DNA of 64,000 bases from Pelagimonas sp. (GCA_025210455.1 JAOARQ010000035.1:27035-91034), one strand, 5' to 3'. Positions 8,074 to 17,504 are shown, counted from the first letter of the stretch. Notes: generated from the letters alone by a model not told the origin. A program made the numbers and translations.

Positions 8074-9546
8074 TTATTGCTTGTTCAGTTCCTGGGCGAG
8101 TTGCGCCGCCCCGGCCAATGCATCCCGACGCAGTTCTGCCTGCGCCACCCAATCTGCCAGAACAGCCTGTACCTCGGCGGGCAGCGTGCTGATCTCACTC
8201 AGGGCAGTGTCCAGATCGGCCCCTTTCACTGCGGCCTCAACGCGGGACAGTACCGCATCGGGGCTGTTGCCTTCCTGCGGTGTCACTGATCGTGCGCCCA
8301 TGGTGTTCTGCAAGAAGCTGGCAAAGCCTTTTGCCGGGGCTTCGGTGCCGTCCTCGGCGGGAAGGCTGCGGGCCACCTTGAGCGCCTGACGGGCGTAAGA
8401 TGGGAAATCTGTAACCAGAGCTGTCAGCGCCGGAACGCCATCTGCTGCCGCTGCTGTGATGGCGTCAGGCAGGGCCACACCATTTGCTGTCAGACCCGCC
8501 AGAGGTTCAGCATAGGGTTTTCCTGCCAGCAAACGGCTGGTCAGATCCGCCAGAGCCGCGCGGCTGCTGGCCAGACGGGCCTGTTCTTCTGCGCTGGCCT
8601 CTGAAGCCTTTGCGTCAGCCAGAATGGCGCGCATCTCTTCACCCTGTGCAGTGACTGCATCTTTCTGCGCTACGATGGAATCGCGCAGATCCTGCAGTTC
8701 GCGTTCATAGGCCGCTATGGATTCAGGCGAAACCGCCTGTGCCAGCGGTTGCTTTTCCAGCGCAGCCATACGGCTGTCAAAGCCTGCCAACTGATCGCCA
8801 GCCCCTGTCAGGGCGGCGTCGATTCCGGCCAGCTTGTCTTGCAGGGCGGCGATCTGATCTGACACAGCGCTCAGGCCTTCAAGTGCCTGCGCATTGTTGT
8901 CAGCTGTGGTGGCCAGCCGCTCGATCTGTTCGGCCTGTGATTTCAACGTGGCCTGTGCCTCGGTCAGGGCTGGATCGGTCTGAGCGCTGCCAAGGTCAAC
9001 AAACTGCGCCACACCAAAGCCAAGGCCAGCAGCGATCACCCCGCCAAGCAGCGAAGGCATGAAGCCGCTTTTGCGCTCAGCGGCTTGTGCGGATGGGGCC
9101 GTAACCGGCGCCTCTGGCACGGGATCCGGGATTGGCTCGCTTGGGGTCTCTGGTTCCGGGGCAGGGTCTTCCTCGGTGACTTCAATCAGAACAGGGGCCT
9201 CCTCCGCCGCCTCATCGGGGGCGTCTGTGGCTTCTGCTGCCTCTTCGGCGGCGTCTTCGGCAGGCGCGCCCTCTGCAGCTGTGTCTTCTGCAGCCTCCGG
9301 TGTTTCGTCAGCATCCGGTGCGGGCACCTCTTCCGCCACTTCGGCAGAGCTGTCTTCTGGAGATTCAACCGCAACCTCTGGGGCCTCTTGCGGGGAAACC
9401 TCAGGGGTGTCTTCCGCCACGGCCTCAACGGTGTTCTGATCCTCGGTCTGCGCGGTTTCGCTTACGACCTGTTCCACCGTTTCCTCGACCTTGGCCGGGG
9501 ATGGCTTGGTCGATGTCGATGGCTTTCTTTTTCTGGATCTTGCCAC
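8074..9546 (-). CDS. Mitofilin/Mic60-like membrane protein
   Basis: About 490 residues. The N-terminal ~150 residues are low-complexity and rich in Glu, Ala, Pro and Asp, followed by one membrane helix (MPSLLGGVIAAGLGFGVAQFV), a coiled-coil stretch (about 190-320) and a globular C-terminal helical domain resembling the mitofilin signature. Alphaproteobacterial Mic60 homologues are encoded next to hemY and hemD, as here, and shape intracytoplasmic or inner membranes. No ATG is available near the 5' end: GTG at 9546 follows GGAGAG closely and is chosen; another GTG at 9564 would add six residues. Confidence 0.8.
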   Translation of the reverse strand: MARSRKRKPSTSTKPSPAKVEETVEQVVSETAQTEDQNTVEAVAEDTPEVSPQEAPEVAVESPEDSSAEVAEEVPAPDADETPEAAEDTAAEGAPAEDAAEEAAEATDAPDEAAEEAPVLIEVTEEDPAPEPETPSEPIPDPVPEAPVTAPSAQAAERKSGFMPSLLGGVIAAGLGFGVAQFVDLGSAQTDPALTEAQATLKSQAEQIERLATTADNNAQALEGLSAVSDQIAALQDKLAGIDAALTGAGDQLAGFDSRMAALEKQPLAQAVSPESIAAYERELQDLRDSIVAQKDAVTAQGEEMRAILADAKASEASAEEQARLASSRAALADLTSRLLAGKPYAEPLAGLTANGVALPDAITAAAADGVPALTALVTDFPSYARQALKVARSLPAEDGTEAPAKGFASFLQNTMGARSVTPQEGNSPDAVLSRVEAAVKGADLDTALSEISTLPAEVQAVLADWVAQAELRRDALAGAAQLAQELNKQ

Positions 9547-9597
9547 GTCTCTCCACCCTTTCACTCAATTGCCCGGGCCGTGTGACCTGGATAAATG

Positions 9598-10311
9598 CTA
9601 ATCCCGATGCGCCGTTTCGATCATCTCTGCCAGTAGCGACAGCATCTGCTCCGACTCGGGGCGTGCGGTAATTCTCAACTCTGTCTTATGAAGCGGCGCG
9701 CAGGCTTTGGCCACAGCTTCGCTCAAAGCCGCGACAGAAAGCGGCGCTTTCACTGGATGTTGCGCAAGAATCTGCGCGGTTCTAGGGGAATATAGGGGGG
9801 CAATTACCGGTTTCGAGCCCGACAGGATCGCCTGGGCGGCATTTGTTATCGGTAACGCCGGTTGTTTGTACAGAATTGCCTCATCTGCCGCGAATCCAAG
9901 CATTTGCAGATTCCGCGCAATATCGCCCCGCGCGTGTTCGCCGCGAATGTGCAACAGCGGCACATCGGGGGCCTCAGCTGTGATCAATTTTACGAGATCT
10001 TCTGCCGCGCCAAAAGCGCAGCGCGTATCAAACCCTGCCTTTCGCGCTGCAAGATCCGTTGCGCTGCCCACGGTATAGGCAATCAGATCCGCAGCCCCGC
10101 CTGCCAGCTGATAGGCCTTAACCCCATGGGCCGAGGTGAAAATCATCCGGGTTTCAGGCGCGAATGCAGGCAGGGGCGCGCGATAGTCTATACCGATCAG
10201 CGGCGAAATCACCGGTTCAAAGATCAGGTCGCGCGCCTTTAGCGCCTGCACCAGCTTTTGCGACGCCTCTTGCGGGCGGGTCAAAAGCAGCAGGGGGGGC
10301 GTGTCAGACAT
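9598..10311 (-). CDS. hemD: Uroporphyrinogen-III synthase
   Basis: A 237-residue protein with the HemD two-domain pattern. It opens with LLLLTRPQEASQKLVQAL, has an IFTSAHGVKAY motif near residue 60, a YTVGSATDLAARKAGF motif near residue 80, and a C-terminal domain with APLYSPRTAQILAQ. HemD closes hydroxymethylbilane to uroporphyrinogen III for haem, sirohaem and cobalamin. HemD sequences diverge widely, so the call rests on these motifs and on its place before the mitofilin-like and hemY genes and divergent from tsaD, a common alphaproteobacterial order. Confidence 0.85.
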   Translation of the reverse strand: MSDTPPLLLLTRPQEASQKLVQALKARDLIFEPVISPLIGIDYRAPLPAFAPETRMIFTSAHGVKAYQLAGGAADLIAYTVGSATDLAARKAGFDTRCAFGAAEDLVKLITAEAPDVPLLHIRGEHARGDIARNLQMLGFAADEAILYKQPALPITNAAQAILSGSKPVIAPLYSPRTAQILAQHPVKAPLSVAALSEAVAKACAPLHKTELRITARPESEQMLSLLAEMIETAHRD

Positions 10312-10382
10312 CTTGATCGGGTGATTGTGGCGCGTGTCTCTCGGTGGTATCTGCTAAGCGCAGGCAAAGCAACGGATCCCCG

Positions 10383-11465
10383 ATGACCTTACCCCCACTT
10401 GTTCTTGGTTTGGAAAGCAGCTGTGACGACACCGCCGCCGCCCTGGTGCGTGGGCGCGATGTGCTGTCCTCGGTGGTGATGGGGCAGAATGCGCTGCATT
10501 CTGATTTTGGCGGTGTGGTGCCTGAAATCGCTGCCCGCGCCCATGCTGAACGTCTGGACACGGCGGTGAAACAGGCGCTGAGCGAGGCCGATGTTCGTCT
10601 GACACAGGTGGATGCCATTGCGGTGACATCCGGGCCGGGGCTTATTGGCGGGGTGCTTTCAGGGGTGATGGTGGCCAAAGGCCTGTCGATCGGTCTGCGC
10701 AAACCTTTGATCGGGGTGAACCATCTGGCAGGCCATGCGCTGACGCCGCGGCTGACCGATGATCTGGCCTATCCCTATCTGATGCTGCTGGTTTCTGGCG
10801 GCCATTGCCAGTTTCTGATTGCACGCGGCCCGCAGGATTTTACCCGTCTTGGTGGCACCATCGACGATGCACCGGGCGAAGCCTTTGACAAGACTGCGCG
10901 GCTTTTGGGGTTGGCGCAGCCGGGCGGCCCCTCAGTCGAGGCCGAGGCGCGCAAAGGCGATGAAAAGCGCTTTCGCTTTCCAAGACCGCTGCTGGATCGC
11001 GCGGGCTGCGATATGTCATTTTCGGGTCTAAAGACCGCCCTGTTGCGGCAGCGTGATGCTTTGGTCGCGGATCAGGGCGGGCTGACGGAACAGGATCGTG
11101 CAGATCTTTGCGCTGGATTTCAGGCCGCAGTGCGTGATGTCCTATCTGAGAAAACCCGCCGTGCGCTGGCCTTGTACCTAGAGGAAGCGCCCGAGAGCCC
11201 CGCTATCGCCATCGCGGGTGGGGTTGCGGCAAACCAAAGTATTCGCGCCGCGCTGCAAACCCTGTGTGATGATCAGGCCGTGCGGTTCACCGCGCCGCCG
11301 CTGCGGCTTTGCACGGATAACGCGGCCATGATTGCTTATGCCGGATCCGAACTGTTCGCCGCCGGTGTGACGCATGACATGTCGCTTTCGGCCCGGCCGC
11401 GCTGGCCGCTGGATCAGAAAGCCGCGCCACTGCTTGGGTCGGGAAAGAAAGGAGCCAAGGCATGA
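10383..11465 (+). CDS. tsaD: tRNA N6-threonylcarbamoyladenosine transferase subunit TsaD
   Basis: TsaD transfers the threonylcarbamoyl group to A37 of ANN-decoding tRNAs, with TsaB and TsaE. The 360-residue protein starts at the ATG in [18 protein letters not shown]; an upstream in-frame start lacks family support. The metal site HLAGH (His114, His118) is intact, as are [22 protein letters not shown] and the closing [10 protein letters not shown] and [13 protein letters not shown] motifs. It begins a tightly packed operon with gpsA, yciI and an EVE-domain gene; its stop overlaps the gpsA ATG by 4 bases. Confidence 0.95.
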   Translation: MTLPPLVLGLESSCDDTAAALVRGRDVLSSVVMGQNALHSDFGGVVPEIAARAHAERLDTAVKQALSEADVRLTQVDAIAVTSGPGLIGGVLSGVMVAKGLSIGLRKPLIGVNHLAGHALTPRLTDDLAYPYLMLLVSGGHCQFLIARGPQDFTRLGGTIDDAPGEAFDKTARLLGLAQPGGPSVEAEARKGDEKRFRFPRPLLDRAGCDMSFSGLKTALLRQRDALVADQGGLTEQDRADLCAGFQAAVRDVLSEKTRRALALYLEEAPESPAIAIAGGVAANQSIRAALQTLCDDQAVRFTAPPLRLCTDNAAMIAYAGSELFAAGVTHDMSLSARPRWPLDQKAAPLLGSGKKGAKA

Positions 11466-12406
11466 TCGCGGTGCTGGGTGGCGGCGCCTTTGGGACCGCT
11501 CTGGCCGCGGCCATCGGTCGGGAAACGCCTGTGATTCTTTGGGCGCGTAATGCCAATGATTGGCCGGGGCGGCAAAGCCCAAAGCTGCCCGGTGTGGATC
11601 TGCCCCAGACTGTTGAAATCACGCAGGATCTGGCGCGGGCCTGCGATGCTCAGACCCTGTTGTTCTCTGTTCCAATGCAACAGCTTTCGGTGTTGGCGGA
11701 TCAGATCGTGGGGGATCTGGCGGGCAAAGCGCTGGTGGCGTGCTGTAAGGGGATTGATCTGAAAACCAATCGCGGCCCCACCGCTATTTTGGCGGATCAC
11801 TGGCCCAAAGCCGCGCCTGCGGTGCTGACCGGCCCCAGCTTTGCCGCGGATATTGCCCGTGGATTGCCAACCGCGCTGACACTGGCCTGCGCTGATGAAA
11901 CTGTGGGGCATAGGGTGCAGCATCAACTGTCCACGCAGGGGCTGCGTTTGTATCGCAGCCGCGATATCGTGGGCGCAGAACTGGGGGGCGCGTTGAAAAA
12001 CGTGATTGCCATTGCCTGTGGTGCCTGTATGGGGGCCGGTCTTGGCGATAGCGCGCGTGCCGCGCTGATGACACGTGGCTTTGCTGAAATGATCCGCTTT
12101 GCAACCGCCCATGATGCGCAGGCGGAAACGCTGGCTGGGCTGTCTGGGCTGGGGGACCTGACCCTGACCTGCACCTCTGATCTGTCGCGCAATTATCGCT
12201 ATGGTTTTGCCCTAGGGCAGGGGGCGGCGTTTGATCCGCTGATCACGGTCGAAGGGGCTGCCACCGCGCAGGCCGCGCATAGCATTGCGCAGCTCAAGTC
12301 CATTCCCATGCCGCTGTGTGAAACCGTGGCGGATCTGACCCAAGGGGGCTTGACCGTGGCGCAGGCCATGGATCAACTGCTCTCACGACCTTTGAAGGAA
12401 GAATAA
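11462..12406 (+). CDS. gpsA: NAD(P)H-dependent glycerol-3-phosphate dehydrogenase
   Basis: GpsA reduces dihydroxyacetone phosphate to sn-glycerol 3-phosphate for phospholipid synthesis. The 314-residue product has the dinucleotide motif [12 protein letters not shown] (4-15), the CCKGIDL segment, [11 protein letters not shown] (122-132) and the catalytic Lys179 in [13 protein letters not shown]. It overlaps tsaD by ATGA and is followed after one base by the yciI-like gene. At 314 residues it is slightly shorter than many GpsA proteins but all blocks are present. Confidence 0.93.
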   Translation: MIAVLGGGAFGTALAAAIGRETPVILWARNANDWPGRQSPKLPGVDLPQTVEITQDLARACDAQTLLFSVPMQQLSVLADQIVGDLAGKALVACCKGIDLKTNRGPTAILADHWPKAAPAVLTGPSFAADIARGLPTALTLACADETVGHRVQHQLSTQGLRLYRSRDIVGAELGGALKNVIAIACGACMGAGLGDSARAALMTRGFAEMIRFATAHDAQAETLAGLSGLGDLTLTCTSDLSRNYRYGFALGQGAAFDPLITVEGAATAQAAHSIAQLKSIPMPLCETVADLTQGGLTVAQAMDQLLSRPLKEE

Positions 12407-12407
12407 C

Positions 12408-12680
12408 ATGCTCATCGCCCTGATGGCCCGCGACAAAGCCGGCGCCCTGCAGACCCGTCTGGACAATCGCGAAGCCCATATCGCCTATATCAAGGAAACT
12501 GGCGTTGTGGCGCAGGCCGGGCCGCTGCTGGATGACAATGGCGAAATGTGTGGTTCGCTGGTCATTCTGGATGTGGACGATATGGCCGCTGCCCAGGCCT
12601 GGGCCGCCGCAGATCCCTATGCCAAAGCCGGTTTGTTTGAAACCGCCACCCTGACCCATTGGAATCGGGTGATCGGATGA
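12408..12680 (+). CDS. YciI family protein
   Basis: A 90-residue single-domain protein with the YciI/ferredoxin-like fold pattern: DNREAHIAYIKETG carries the conserved His, then LDDNGEMCGSLVILDVDD and WAAADPYAKAGLFETATLTHW. The biochemical role of YciI proteins is largely unknown; a His-Asp pair has been suggested as an active site. It sits between gpsA and the EVE gene, overlapping the latter by ATGA, so it belongs to the same transcript. Confidence 0.85.
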   Translation: MLIALMARDKAGALQTRLDNREAHIAYIKETGVVAQAGPLLDDNGEMCGSLVILDVDDMAAAQAWAAADPYAKAGLFETATLTHWNRVIG

Positions 12681-13087
12681 ACCACTGGCTGTTCAAATCC
12701 GAGCCTTCCACCTGGTCCTGGGCGGATCAGGTGGCCAAAGGGGATGTGGGTGAAGAATGGGATGGCGTGCGTAACTATCAGGCGCGCAACTTCATGCGTG
12801 AGATGAAGATCGGGGATCGTGGGTTTTTCTATCATTCCCAAAAGGAAAAGGCTGTTGTCGGCATTGTCGAAGTGATCGCCGAGGCGCATCCTGACAGCAC
12901 AACAGATGATGACCGCTGGGAGTGTGTGGATATCAAAGCGATATCGCCGTTTGAAAAACCGGTCACGCTGGAAATGATCAAATCTGATCCGCGTCTGGCT
13001 GAAATGGTTCTGGTCAAAAGCTCACGGCTTTCGGTTCAGCCAGTGACCTCAGCCGAGTGGGAGATCATCTGCGCGTTGGGAATGTAA
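12677..13087 (+). CDS. EVE domain-containing protein
   Basis: The product of 136 residues starts MNHWLFKSEPSTWSW and includes WDGVRNYQARNFMREMKIGDRGFFYHS, the signature of EVE domains, a PUA-like fold that binds modified bases in nucleic acids (thymocyte nuclear protein 1 family). The ATG at 12677 overlaps the yciI stop by 4 bases and matches family starts. It is the last gene of tsaD-gpsA-yciI-EVE. The 3' end overlaps a convergent gene by 52 bases. Confidence 0.88.
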   Translation: MNHWLFKSEPSTWSWADQVAKGDVGEEWDGVRNYQARNFMREMKIGDRGFFYHSQKEKAVVGIVEVIAEAHPDSTTDDDRWECVDIKAISPFEKPVTLEMIKSDPRLAEMVLVKSSRLSVQPVTSAEWEIICALGM

Positions 13088-13467
13088 CAGCTTTCAGCCA
13101 CAAGCCGTTCCATCTTGGGTGTGATGCCGGGCCGGTCCAGCCAGGCCAGCGCGTCGTCCAGGCGGGAGAACACGCGGGCATCGAAAAACTCGGATGTATT
13201 GCATAGCTGTTCATACATGCGTGCCATGCCAAACCCCAGATCAGTGGGGGCAAACAGTGCAATCTGGCGTACGCGGCGCAGGGGCTTTTGACGTGCCTCT
13301 TGCAGCGGGACGACCCGCATCAGATCGACAAAGCAGATATCGGTGGTTTGAAAGCCGCTCAGGTCCACCAGCCAGGCATGATCTGCCAGCGCATGGTTCG
13401 GGGTTTTGTGATCCCCCAGAACCTCAATCAACTGCTCAATGGTCACATGGCCAAAGTGGCTGACCAT
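13036..13467 (-). CDS. Hypothetical protein, possibly SpoIIAA/STAS-like fold
   Basis: A 143-residue soluble protein of unassigned family. The pattern of a VDLSGFQTTD strand-loop in the middle and FFDARVFSRLDDALAWLD near the end recalls SpoIIAA/STAS-like proteins, where the DDALAWL helix is common. I would not assign a function. Its last 52 bases are antisense to the end of the EVE gene. The ribosome site before its ATG is weak. The gene is monocistronic. Confidence 0.55.
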   Translation of the reverse strand: MVSHFGHVTIEQLIEVLGDHKTPNHALADHAWLVDLSGFQTTDICFVDLMRVVPLQEARQKPLRRVRQIALFAPTDLGFGMARMYEQLCNTSEFFDARVFSRLDDALAWLDRPGITPKMERLVAESCYIPNAQMISHSAEVTG

Positions 13468-13686
13468 GGTGATCGCAATACTTGGAAATGCTCGTTTCGC
13501 GTAAGAAATCTCTCACCCTCCGGTCCTGCATTCAGATTGAGTACCAAATGTATCAATACCCCTTAAGCGTGTATTTGGCCCAACGTCAATAGGGTTTTGT
13601 CCCGACAAAGGTCGTAGAAACCGGTTTGGATTGACCTTACGTCGCAATCCGCGTTTTCTAACGGCTAAGATATTGGAGGAATTGGA

Positions 13687-14085
13687 ATGGGACTTCTTTC
13701 TGTGATCGCTGCGGCGGTGGTGTCATTTGTGGCCGGGGCGGTCTGGTACATGGCCTTGTCCAAACCCTGGGTTGAAGCGGTGGGGCTGGAACTGGATGAA
13801 GACGGCAAACCCAAAGGGGGGCAGTCGCCGATGCTGTTTGCTTTTACGTTTGTCATGCAGCTGATCGTGGCAGGCATGATGCGCCATGTGTTTTCTTTAA
13901 GTGGAATCGATAGTTTAGGCGCTGGGCTGCTGGCTGGGATCGGTGTCGGCCTGTTCTTTATTACACCTTGGATCGGGATAAATAACGCCTATGGCAATCG
14001 CCCGGCCAAGCTGACGATCATCGACGGCGGCTATGCCACCCTGGCCTGTGCGATCATGGGCTGTGTTCTGGTTCTTACCAGTTGA
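13687..14085 (+). CDS. DUF1761 family membrane protein
   Basis: A 132-residue protein with four predicted membrane segments. The opening MGLLSVIAAAVVSFVAGAVWY and the segment FITPWIGINNAYGNRP match the DUF1761 family. A strong ribosome site (GGAGG) lies seven bases upstream of the ATG. No function is known. Its stop is immediately followed by the convergent Lrp-type regulator. Confidence 0.78.
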   Translation: MGLLSVIAAAVVSFVAGAVWYMALSKPWVEAVGLELDEDGKPKGGQSPMLFAFTFVMQLIVAGMMRHVFSLSGIDSLGAGLLAGIGVGLFFITPWIGINNAYGNRPAKLTIIDGGYATLACAIMGCVLVLTS

Positions 14086-14511
14086 TCAGCGCCCCCTGCG
14101 GGTTGAGAGCAGCAGGTTGGTTTCAGACCGAGTGACTCCATCCAGTCGACGGATGGTGAACAGGGTCTGATCCAGCTCTTCCAGCGTATCGGCCCCTAGC
14201 TCTGCGATCAGATCCCAGCTCCCATTGGTTGTATGAACGGCGCGCACCTGTTGCATCGCGGCCAGCCTTCCCATGATGCGTTCGGTGCCGCGTCCTTCGA
14301 TGCCCAGCATCATCAACCCCCGCACGGGTGTAGGTGAGACATCCTGTTTGGTGATCACCGTAAAACCCACGATCTGCCCTGAGGCGCGCAGCTTTGCCAT
14401 CCGTGTTCGTACCGTGGTGCGGGTGACGCCCAGTTGATCCGCCAGCTCTGACAGTGATGCCCGCCCATCCCGATGCAGGGCTGACAGCAGGCGATTGTCC
14501 ATATCGTCCAT
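14086..14511 (-). CDS. Lrp/AsnC family transcriptional regulator
   Basis: A 141-residue regulator with an N-terminal winged HTH (MDDMDNRLLSALHRDGRASLSELADQLGVTRTTVRTRM, about residues 1-45) and a C-terminal RAM effector domain (about 60-140). It is divergent from an arginase-ctlX-ornithine cyclodeaminase locus with 87 bases between, the usual layout for an AsnC-type activator that responds to an amino acid, here probably arginine or ornithine. Two 12-bp direct repeats lie in the shared promoter region. The effector is inferred. Confidence 0.88.
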   Translation of the reverse strand: MDDMDNRLLSALHRDGRASLSELADQLGVTRTTVRTRMAKLRASGQIVGFTVITKQDVSPTPVRGLMMLGIEGRGTERIMGRLAAMQQVRAVHTTNGSWDLIAELGADTLEELDQTLFTIRRLDGVTRSETNLLLSTRRGR

Positions 14512-14523
14512 TTATTAGTTCCG

Positions 14524-14556
14524 TTTTGGGCAAATCAGCTTTCATTTTGGGCGAAT
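14524..14556. promoter_or_regulatory. Two direct repeats between lrp-type gene and arginase
   Basis: TTTTGGGCAAAT (14524-14535) and TTTTGGGCGAAT (14545-14556) differ at one base and start 21 bp apart, two turns of the helix. They lie 13 bp from the regulator's start codon and about 43 bp from the arginase start. This is a plausible operator for the Lrp-type protein. Confidence 0.55.
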
Positions 14557-14598
14557 TGTTCTCTTCCGGCAAGAGGACAGCAACCCCAGAATGGGCCT

Positions 14599-15519
14599 AT
14601 GGAAACGCGACATATCATCTTGCTTGGCGCACCTATGGACGCCGGAAAGCGGCGGCAGGGGTGCCTGATGGGCCCCGACGCCTATCGTGTGGCGGGGCTG
14701 GCTCAGGCCCTGTCGGATCTTGGACACAGGGTTGAGGATCGTGGCAATATTGTCCCCGATCCCAATGATATACCCGAACACGACCACCTGTTTCGCCTGC
14801 CTGACTGCATTGGCTGGACACAGGCGCTGGCCCGCGCGGGTCGGGAAATTGCCGGGCAGGGAATGCCGATCTTTCTGGGCGGTGATCATGCGCTGTCGAT
14901 GGGAACGGTTGCCGGGATGGCCGAACATGCGCAGGCCGTGGGCAAACCCTTGTTTGTGCTCTGGCTGGATGCGCATAGCGATTTTCACACCCCGCAAAGC
15001 ACCTCTTCGGGCAATCTGCATGGTGCGCCTGTGGCTTATTTTACCGGCCAGCCGGGGTTTGAAGCCTTTCCGCTAGTGAAATACCCCATTCCTACTGCCA
15101 ATGTGGGGATGATCGGGCTGCGATCTGTCGACCCGCATGAGCGCACATCCCTGGCGAAGCATGACATGATGCTGGCGGATATGCGCACAATCGACGAACA
15201 CGGGATCAAAGCGCCGCTGATGGCCTTTCTGGATCATGTGCGCGCGGCAGATGGCCTGCTGCATGTGTCACTGGATGTTGATTTTCTTGATCCTGCCATT
15301 GCCCCCGCTGTCGGCACCACCGTGCCCGGGGGGGCCACCGAACGTGAGGCCCATCTGGTAATGGAGCTGTTGCACGAAAGCGGGCTTGTGACTTCGCTTG
15401 ATCTGGTTGAATTGAACCCTTTCCTTGATGAACGCGGCCGCACCGCCAGCCTGATGGTGGATCTGACCGCCTCGCTGCTGGGCCGCCGGGTGTTTGATCG
15501 CCCCACCCGGAGCTTTTGA
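14599..15519 (+). CDS. rocF: Arginase
   Basis: Arginase hydrolyses L-arginine to ornithine and urea. The 306-residue protein keeps all manganese ligands: His97 in GGDHALS, Asp124, His126 and Asp128 in DAHSDFH, and Asp226 and Asp228 in SLDVDFLDP. It is the first gene of a catabolic set with ctlX and ornithine cyclodeaminase and is divergent from an Lrp-type regulator. Its stop overlaps the next ATG by one base. The ribosome site is not obvious. Confidence 0.93.
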   Translation: METRHIILLGAPMDAGKRRQGCLMGPDAYRVAGLAQALSDLGHRVEDRGNIVPDPNDIPEHDHLFRLPDCIGWTQALARAGREIAGQGMPIFLGGDHALSMGTVAGMAEHAQAVGKPLFVLWLDAHSDFHTPQSTSSGNLHGAPVAYFTGQPGFEAFPLVKYPIPTANVGMIGLRSVDPHERTSLAKHDMMLADMRTIDEHGIKAPLMAFLDHVRAADGLLHVSLDVDFLDPAIAPAVGTTVPGGATEREAHLVMELLHESGLVTSLDLVELNPFLDERGRTASLMVDLTASLLGRRVFDRPTRSF

Positions 15520-16439
15520 TGCTTAGCCTGCAAGCCCCCTCTGCCGTGGTCATGATCCGCCCACATGCCTTTGCTTCAAATCCCGAAACGCATGACGACA
15601 ATGCCTTTCAGACCCTGTCACATCGCGATGCCGCCATCACCTCGCGTATGGCCCGCGATGAGCATGATCACGCAGTAGAGAAGCTGCGCGCGGCCGGAGT
15701 GCGGGTGCATGTTTTTGATGATCTGGGCACGGACGAAACACCAGACAGTGTATTCCCCAACAACTGGTTTTCCACCCACCCCGGTGGCCATGTGGCGATC
15801 TATCCGATGTTCGTTCCCTCGCGCAGTCGCGAGCGCCGCTCAGATGTGATCGAAATGCTCAAAGCCGAATATCGCGTGCAGGATGTGATTGATTACTCTG
15901 GGCTTGAGGTTGACGATCTTGCGCTGGAAGGCACTGGGGCCATGGTTCTCGATCATATTGGACGCATTGCCTATACCGCTGCCTCGCACCGGGCTGATCC
16001 AGTGCTTCTGGAAAGGTTTTGCACCCATTTCAACTATGAGCCGATGGTTTTTGAAGCCAAAGATGCGCAGGGCCGCGATGTCTATCACACGAATGTACTA
16101 ATGGGGATTGGCACCCATTATGCGCTGATCTGTCTGGACATGATCATTGATCCGGATCGCCGTGCGGAAGTGCGCCGCCGCCTGGAAGAAAGCGGGCGAA
16201 TGGTGATTGATCTGTCGCATGATCAGGTCGCGAACTTCGCTGGAAACGTCATAGAGCTGACCGGTAACACCGGCCCGGTGCTTGCACTGTCAGATCGTGC
16301 ACGTCAGGCGCTGACAGCCGAGCAAACCTGGATCATCGAAGAAACGGCGACTTTGTTGCCCATTTCTGTGCCCACTATCGAAACCGCTGGCGGCTCTGTG
16401 CGCTGCATGATCGCTGGCATCCATCTGTCTCGCCGTTAG
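15519..16439 (+). CDS. ctlX: Amidinotransferase-fold hydrolase, CtlX type (citrulline utilisation)
   Basis: The 306-residue product belongs to the guanidine-modifying (arginine deiminase-like) fold. It shows VFPNNWFSTHPGGHVAIYPM, LEGTGAMVLDH, YHTNVLMGIGTHYA and a late Cys in GGSVRCMIAGIHL, consistent with the Asp/Glu-His-Cys catalytic set. The position between arginase and ornithine cyclodeaminase fits the CtlX group, proposed to act in citrulline or arginine use to give ornithine. The ATG at 15519 shares one base with the arginase stop. The exact substrate is inferred. Confidence 0.78.
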   Translation: MLSLQAPSAVVMIRPHAFASNPETHDDNAFQTLSHRDAAITSRMARDEHDHAVEKLRAAGVRVHVFDDLGTDETPDSVFPNNWFSTHPGGHVAIYPMFVPSRSRERRSDVIEMLKAEYRVQDVIDYSGLEVDDLALEGTGAMVLDHIGRIAYTAASHRADPVLLERFCTHFNYEPMVFEAKDAQGRDVYHTNVLMGIGTHYALICLDMIIDPDRRAEVRRRLEESGRMVIDLSHDQVANFAGNVIELTGNTGPVLALSDRARQALTAEQTWIIEETATLLPISVPTIETAGGSVRCMIAGIHLSRR

Positions 16440-16448
16440 GAGGCCCGT

Positions 16449-17504
16449 ATGACCACAGCTTTGCAGCCCTCTGACAAAGCCCTTGTGCCTTTTGTGTCTG
16501 TTGATCACATGATGAAGCTGATCCACCATATCGGACTGGAACAGATGATCACCGGCATCGCAAAAGAGATCGAAAAAGATTTCAAGCGCTGGGAAAGCTT
16601 TGATAAAACCCCGCGTGTTCCGGCCCATTCGCCGCATGGTGTGATTGAACTGATGCCCACCTCGGATGGTGAGGCCTATGGGTTTAAGTATGTGAACGGC
16701 CATCCCAAAAACACCTCGGAGGGATTGCAGACCGTCACGGCCTTTGGGCTGTTGGCGGATGTTTACACCGGCTATCCGACGCTGCTGACGGAAATGACAA
16801 TTCTGACGGCGCTGCGCACCGCGGCCACATCAGCGCTGGTGGGGAAATACCTTGCGCCCAAAGGGGCGCGTTGCATGGCGATGATTGGCAATGGCGCGCA
16901 GTCTGAATTTCAATGTCTGGCGTTCAAGGCCCTGTGTGGCATTGATACTGTGCGGCTGTTCGACACTGATGCCGCCGCCACCGCGAAATGCGCCGCGAAC
17001 CTTCAGGGGTATGGGCTGACGGTGGTGTCCTGTACAACCGCTGAAGATGCCATCTAAGGGGCGCAGATCATCACCACCTGCACCGCCGATAAGAAATATG
17101 CCACCATCCTGACCGATAACATGATCGGCCCGGGCGTTCATATCAACGCCATCGGTGGCGATTGCCCCGGCAAGACAGAGCTGCACCGCGATATCCTGCT
17201 GCGGTCAGATATCTTTGTGGAATACCCTGAACAAACCCGGATCGAGGGTGAAATTCAGGCCTTGGCCCCCGAACATCCGGTGACTGAGATCTGGCAGGTC
17301 ATGACCGGTCAGGCCGAAGGCCGCCGCGATAACCGTCAGATCACCCTGTTTGATTCCGTTGGCTTCGCCATCGAAGATTTTTCAGCGCTGCGCTTTATCA
17401 AACAGGCGATCGAGGGGACCGATTTTTTCGAGCCCCTCGATATGCTGGCCGATCCAGATGACCCGCGTGACCTGTTTGGCATGGTGCAGCGGGCCAAACC
17501 CTAA
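16449..17504 (+). pseudogene. Ornithine cyclodeaminase interrupted by an in-frame TAA
   Basis: Ornithine cyclodeaminase converts ornithine to proline and ammonia, the expected last step after arginase. The frame runs 352 codons, a normal length, but codon 203 (17055-17057) is TAA. Before it lie the KYVNGHP substrate loop (from Lys80) and the NAD-binding MIGNGAQSEFQ (146-155). After it the same frame continues with GAQIITTCTADKK, INAIGGDCPGKTELH and VGFAIEDFSALR to a proper stop. Nothing else is damaged, so this is a single nonsense change, recent or a sequencing error. The first 202 residues alone lack the second half of the Rossmann domain and the catalytic Asp. Confidence 0.85.

Noticed and set aside
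9059..9439. Long serine/alanine-rich plus-strand frame opposite the mitofilin-like gene
   Set aside because: It mirrors the low-complexity Glu/Ala/Pro region of the real gene on the other strand and has no ribosome site.
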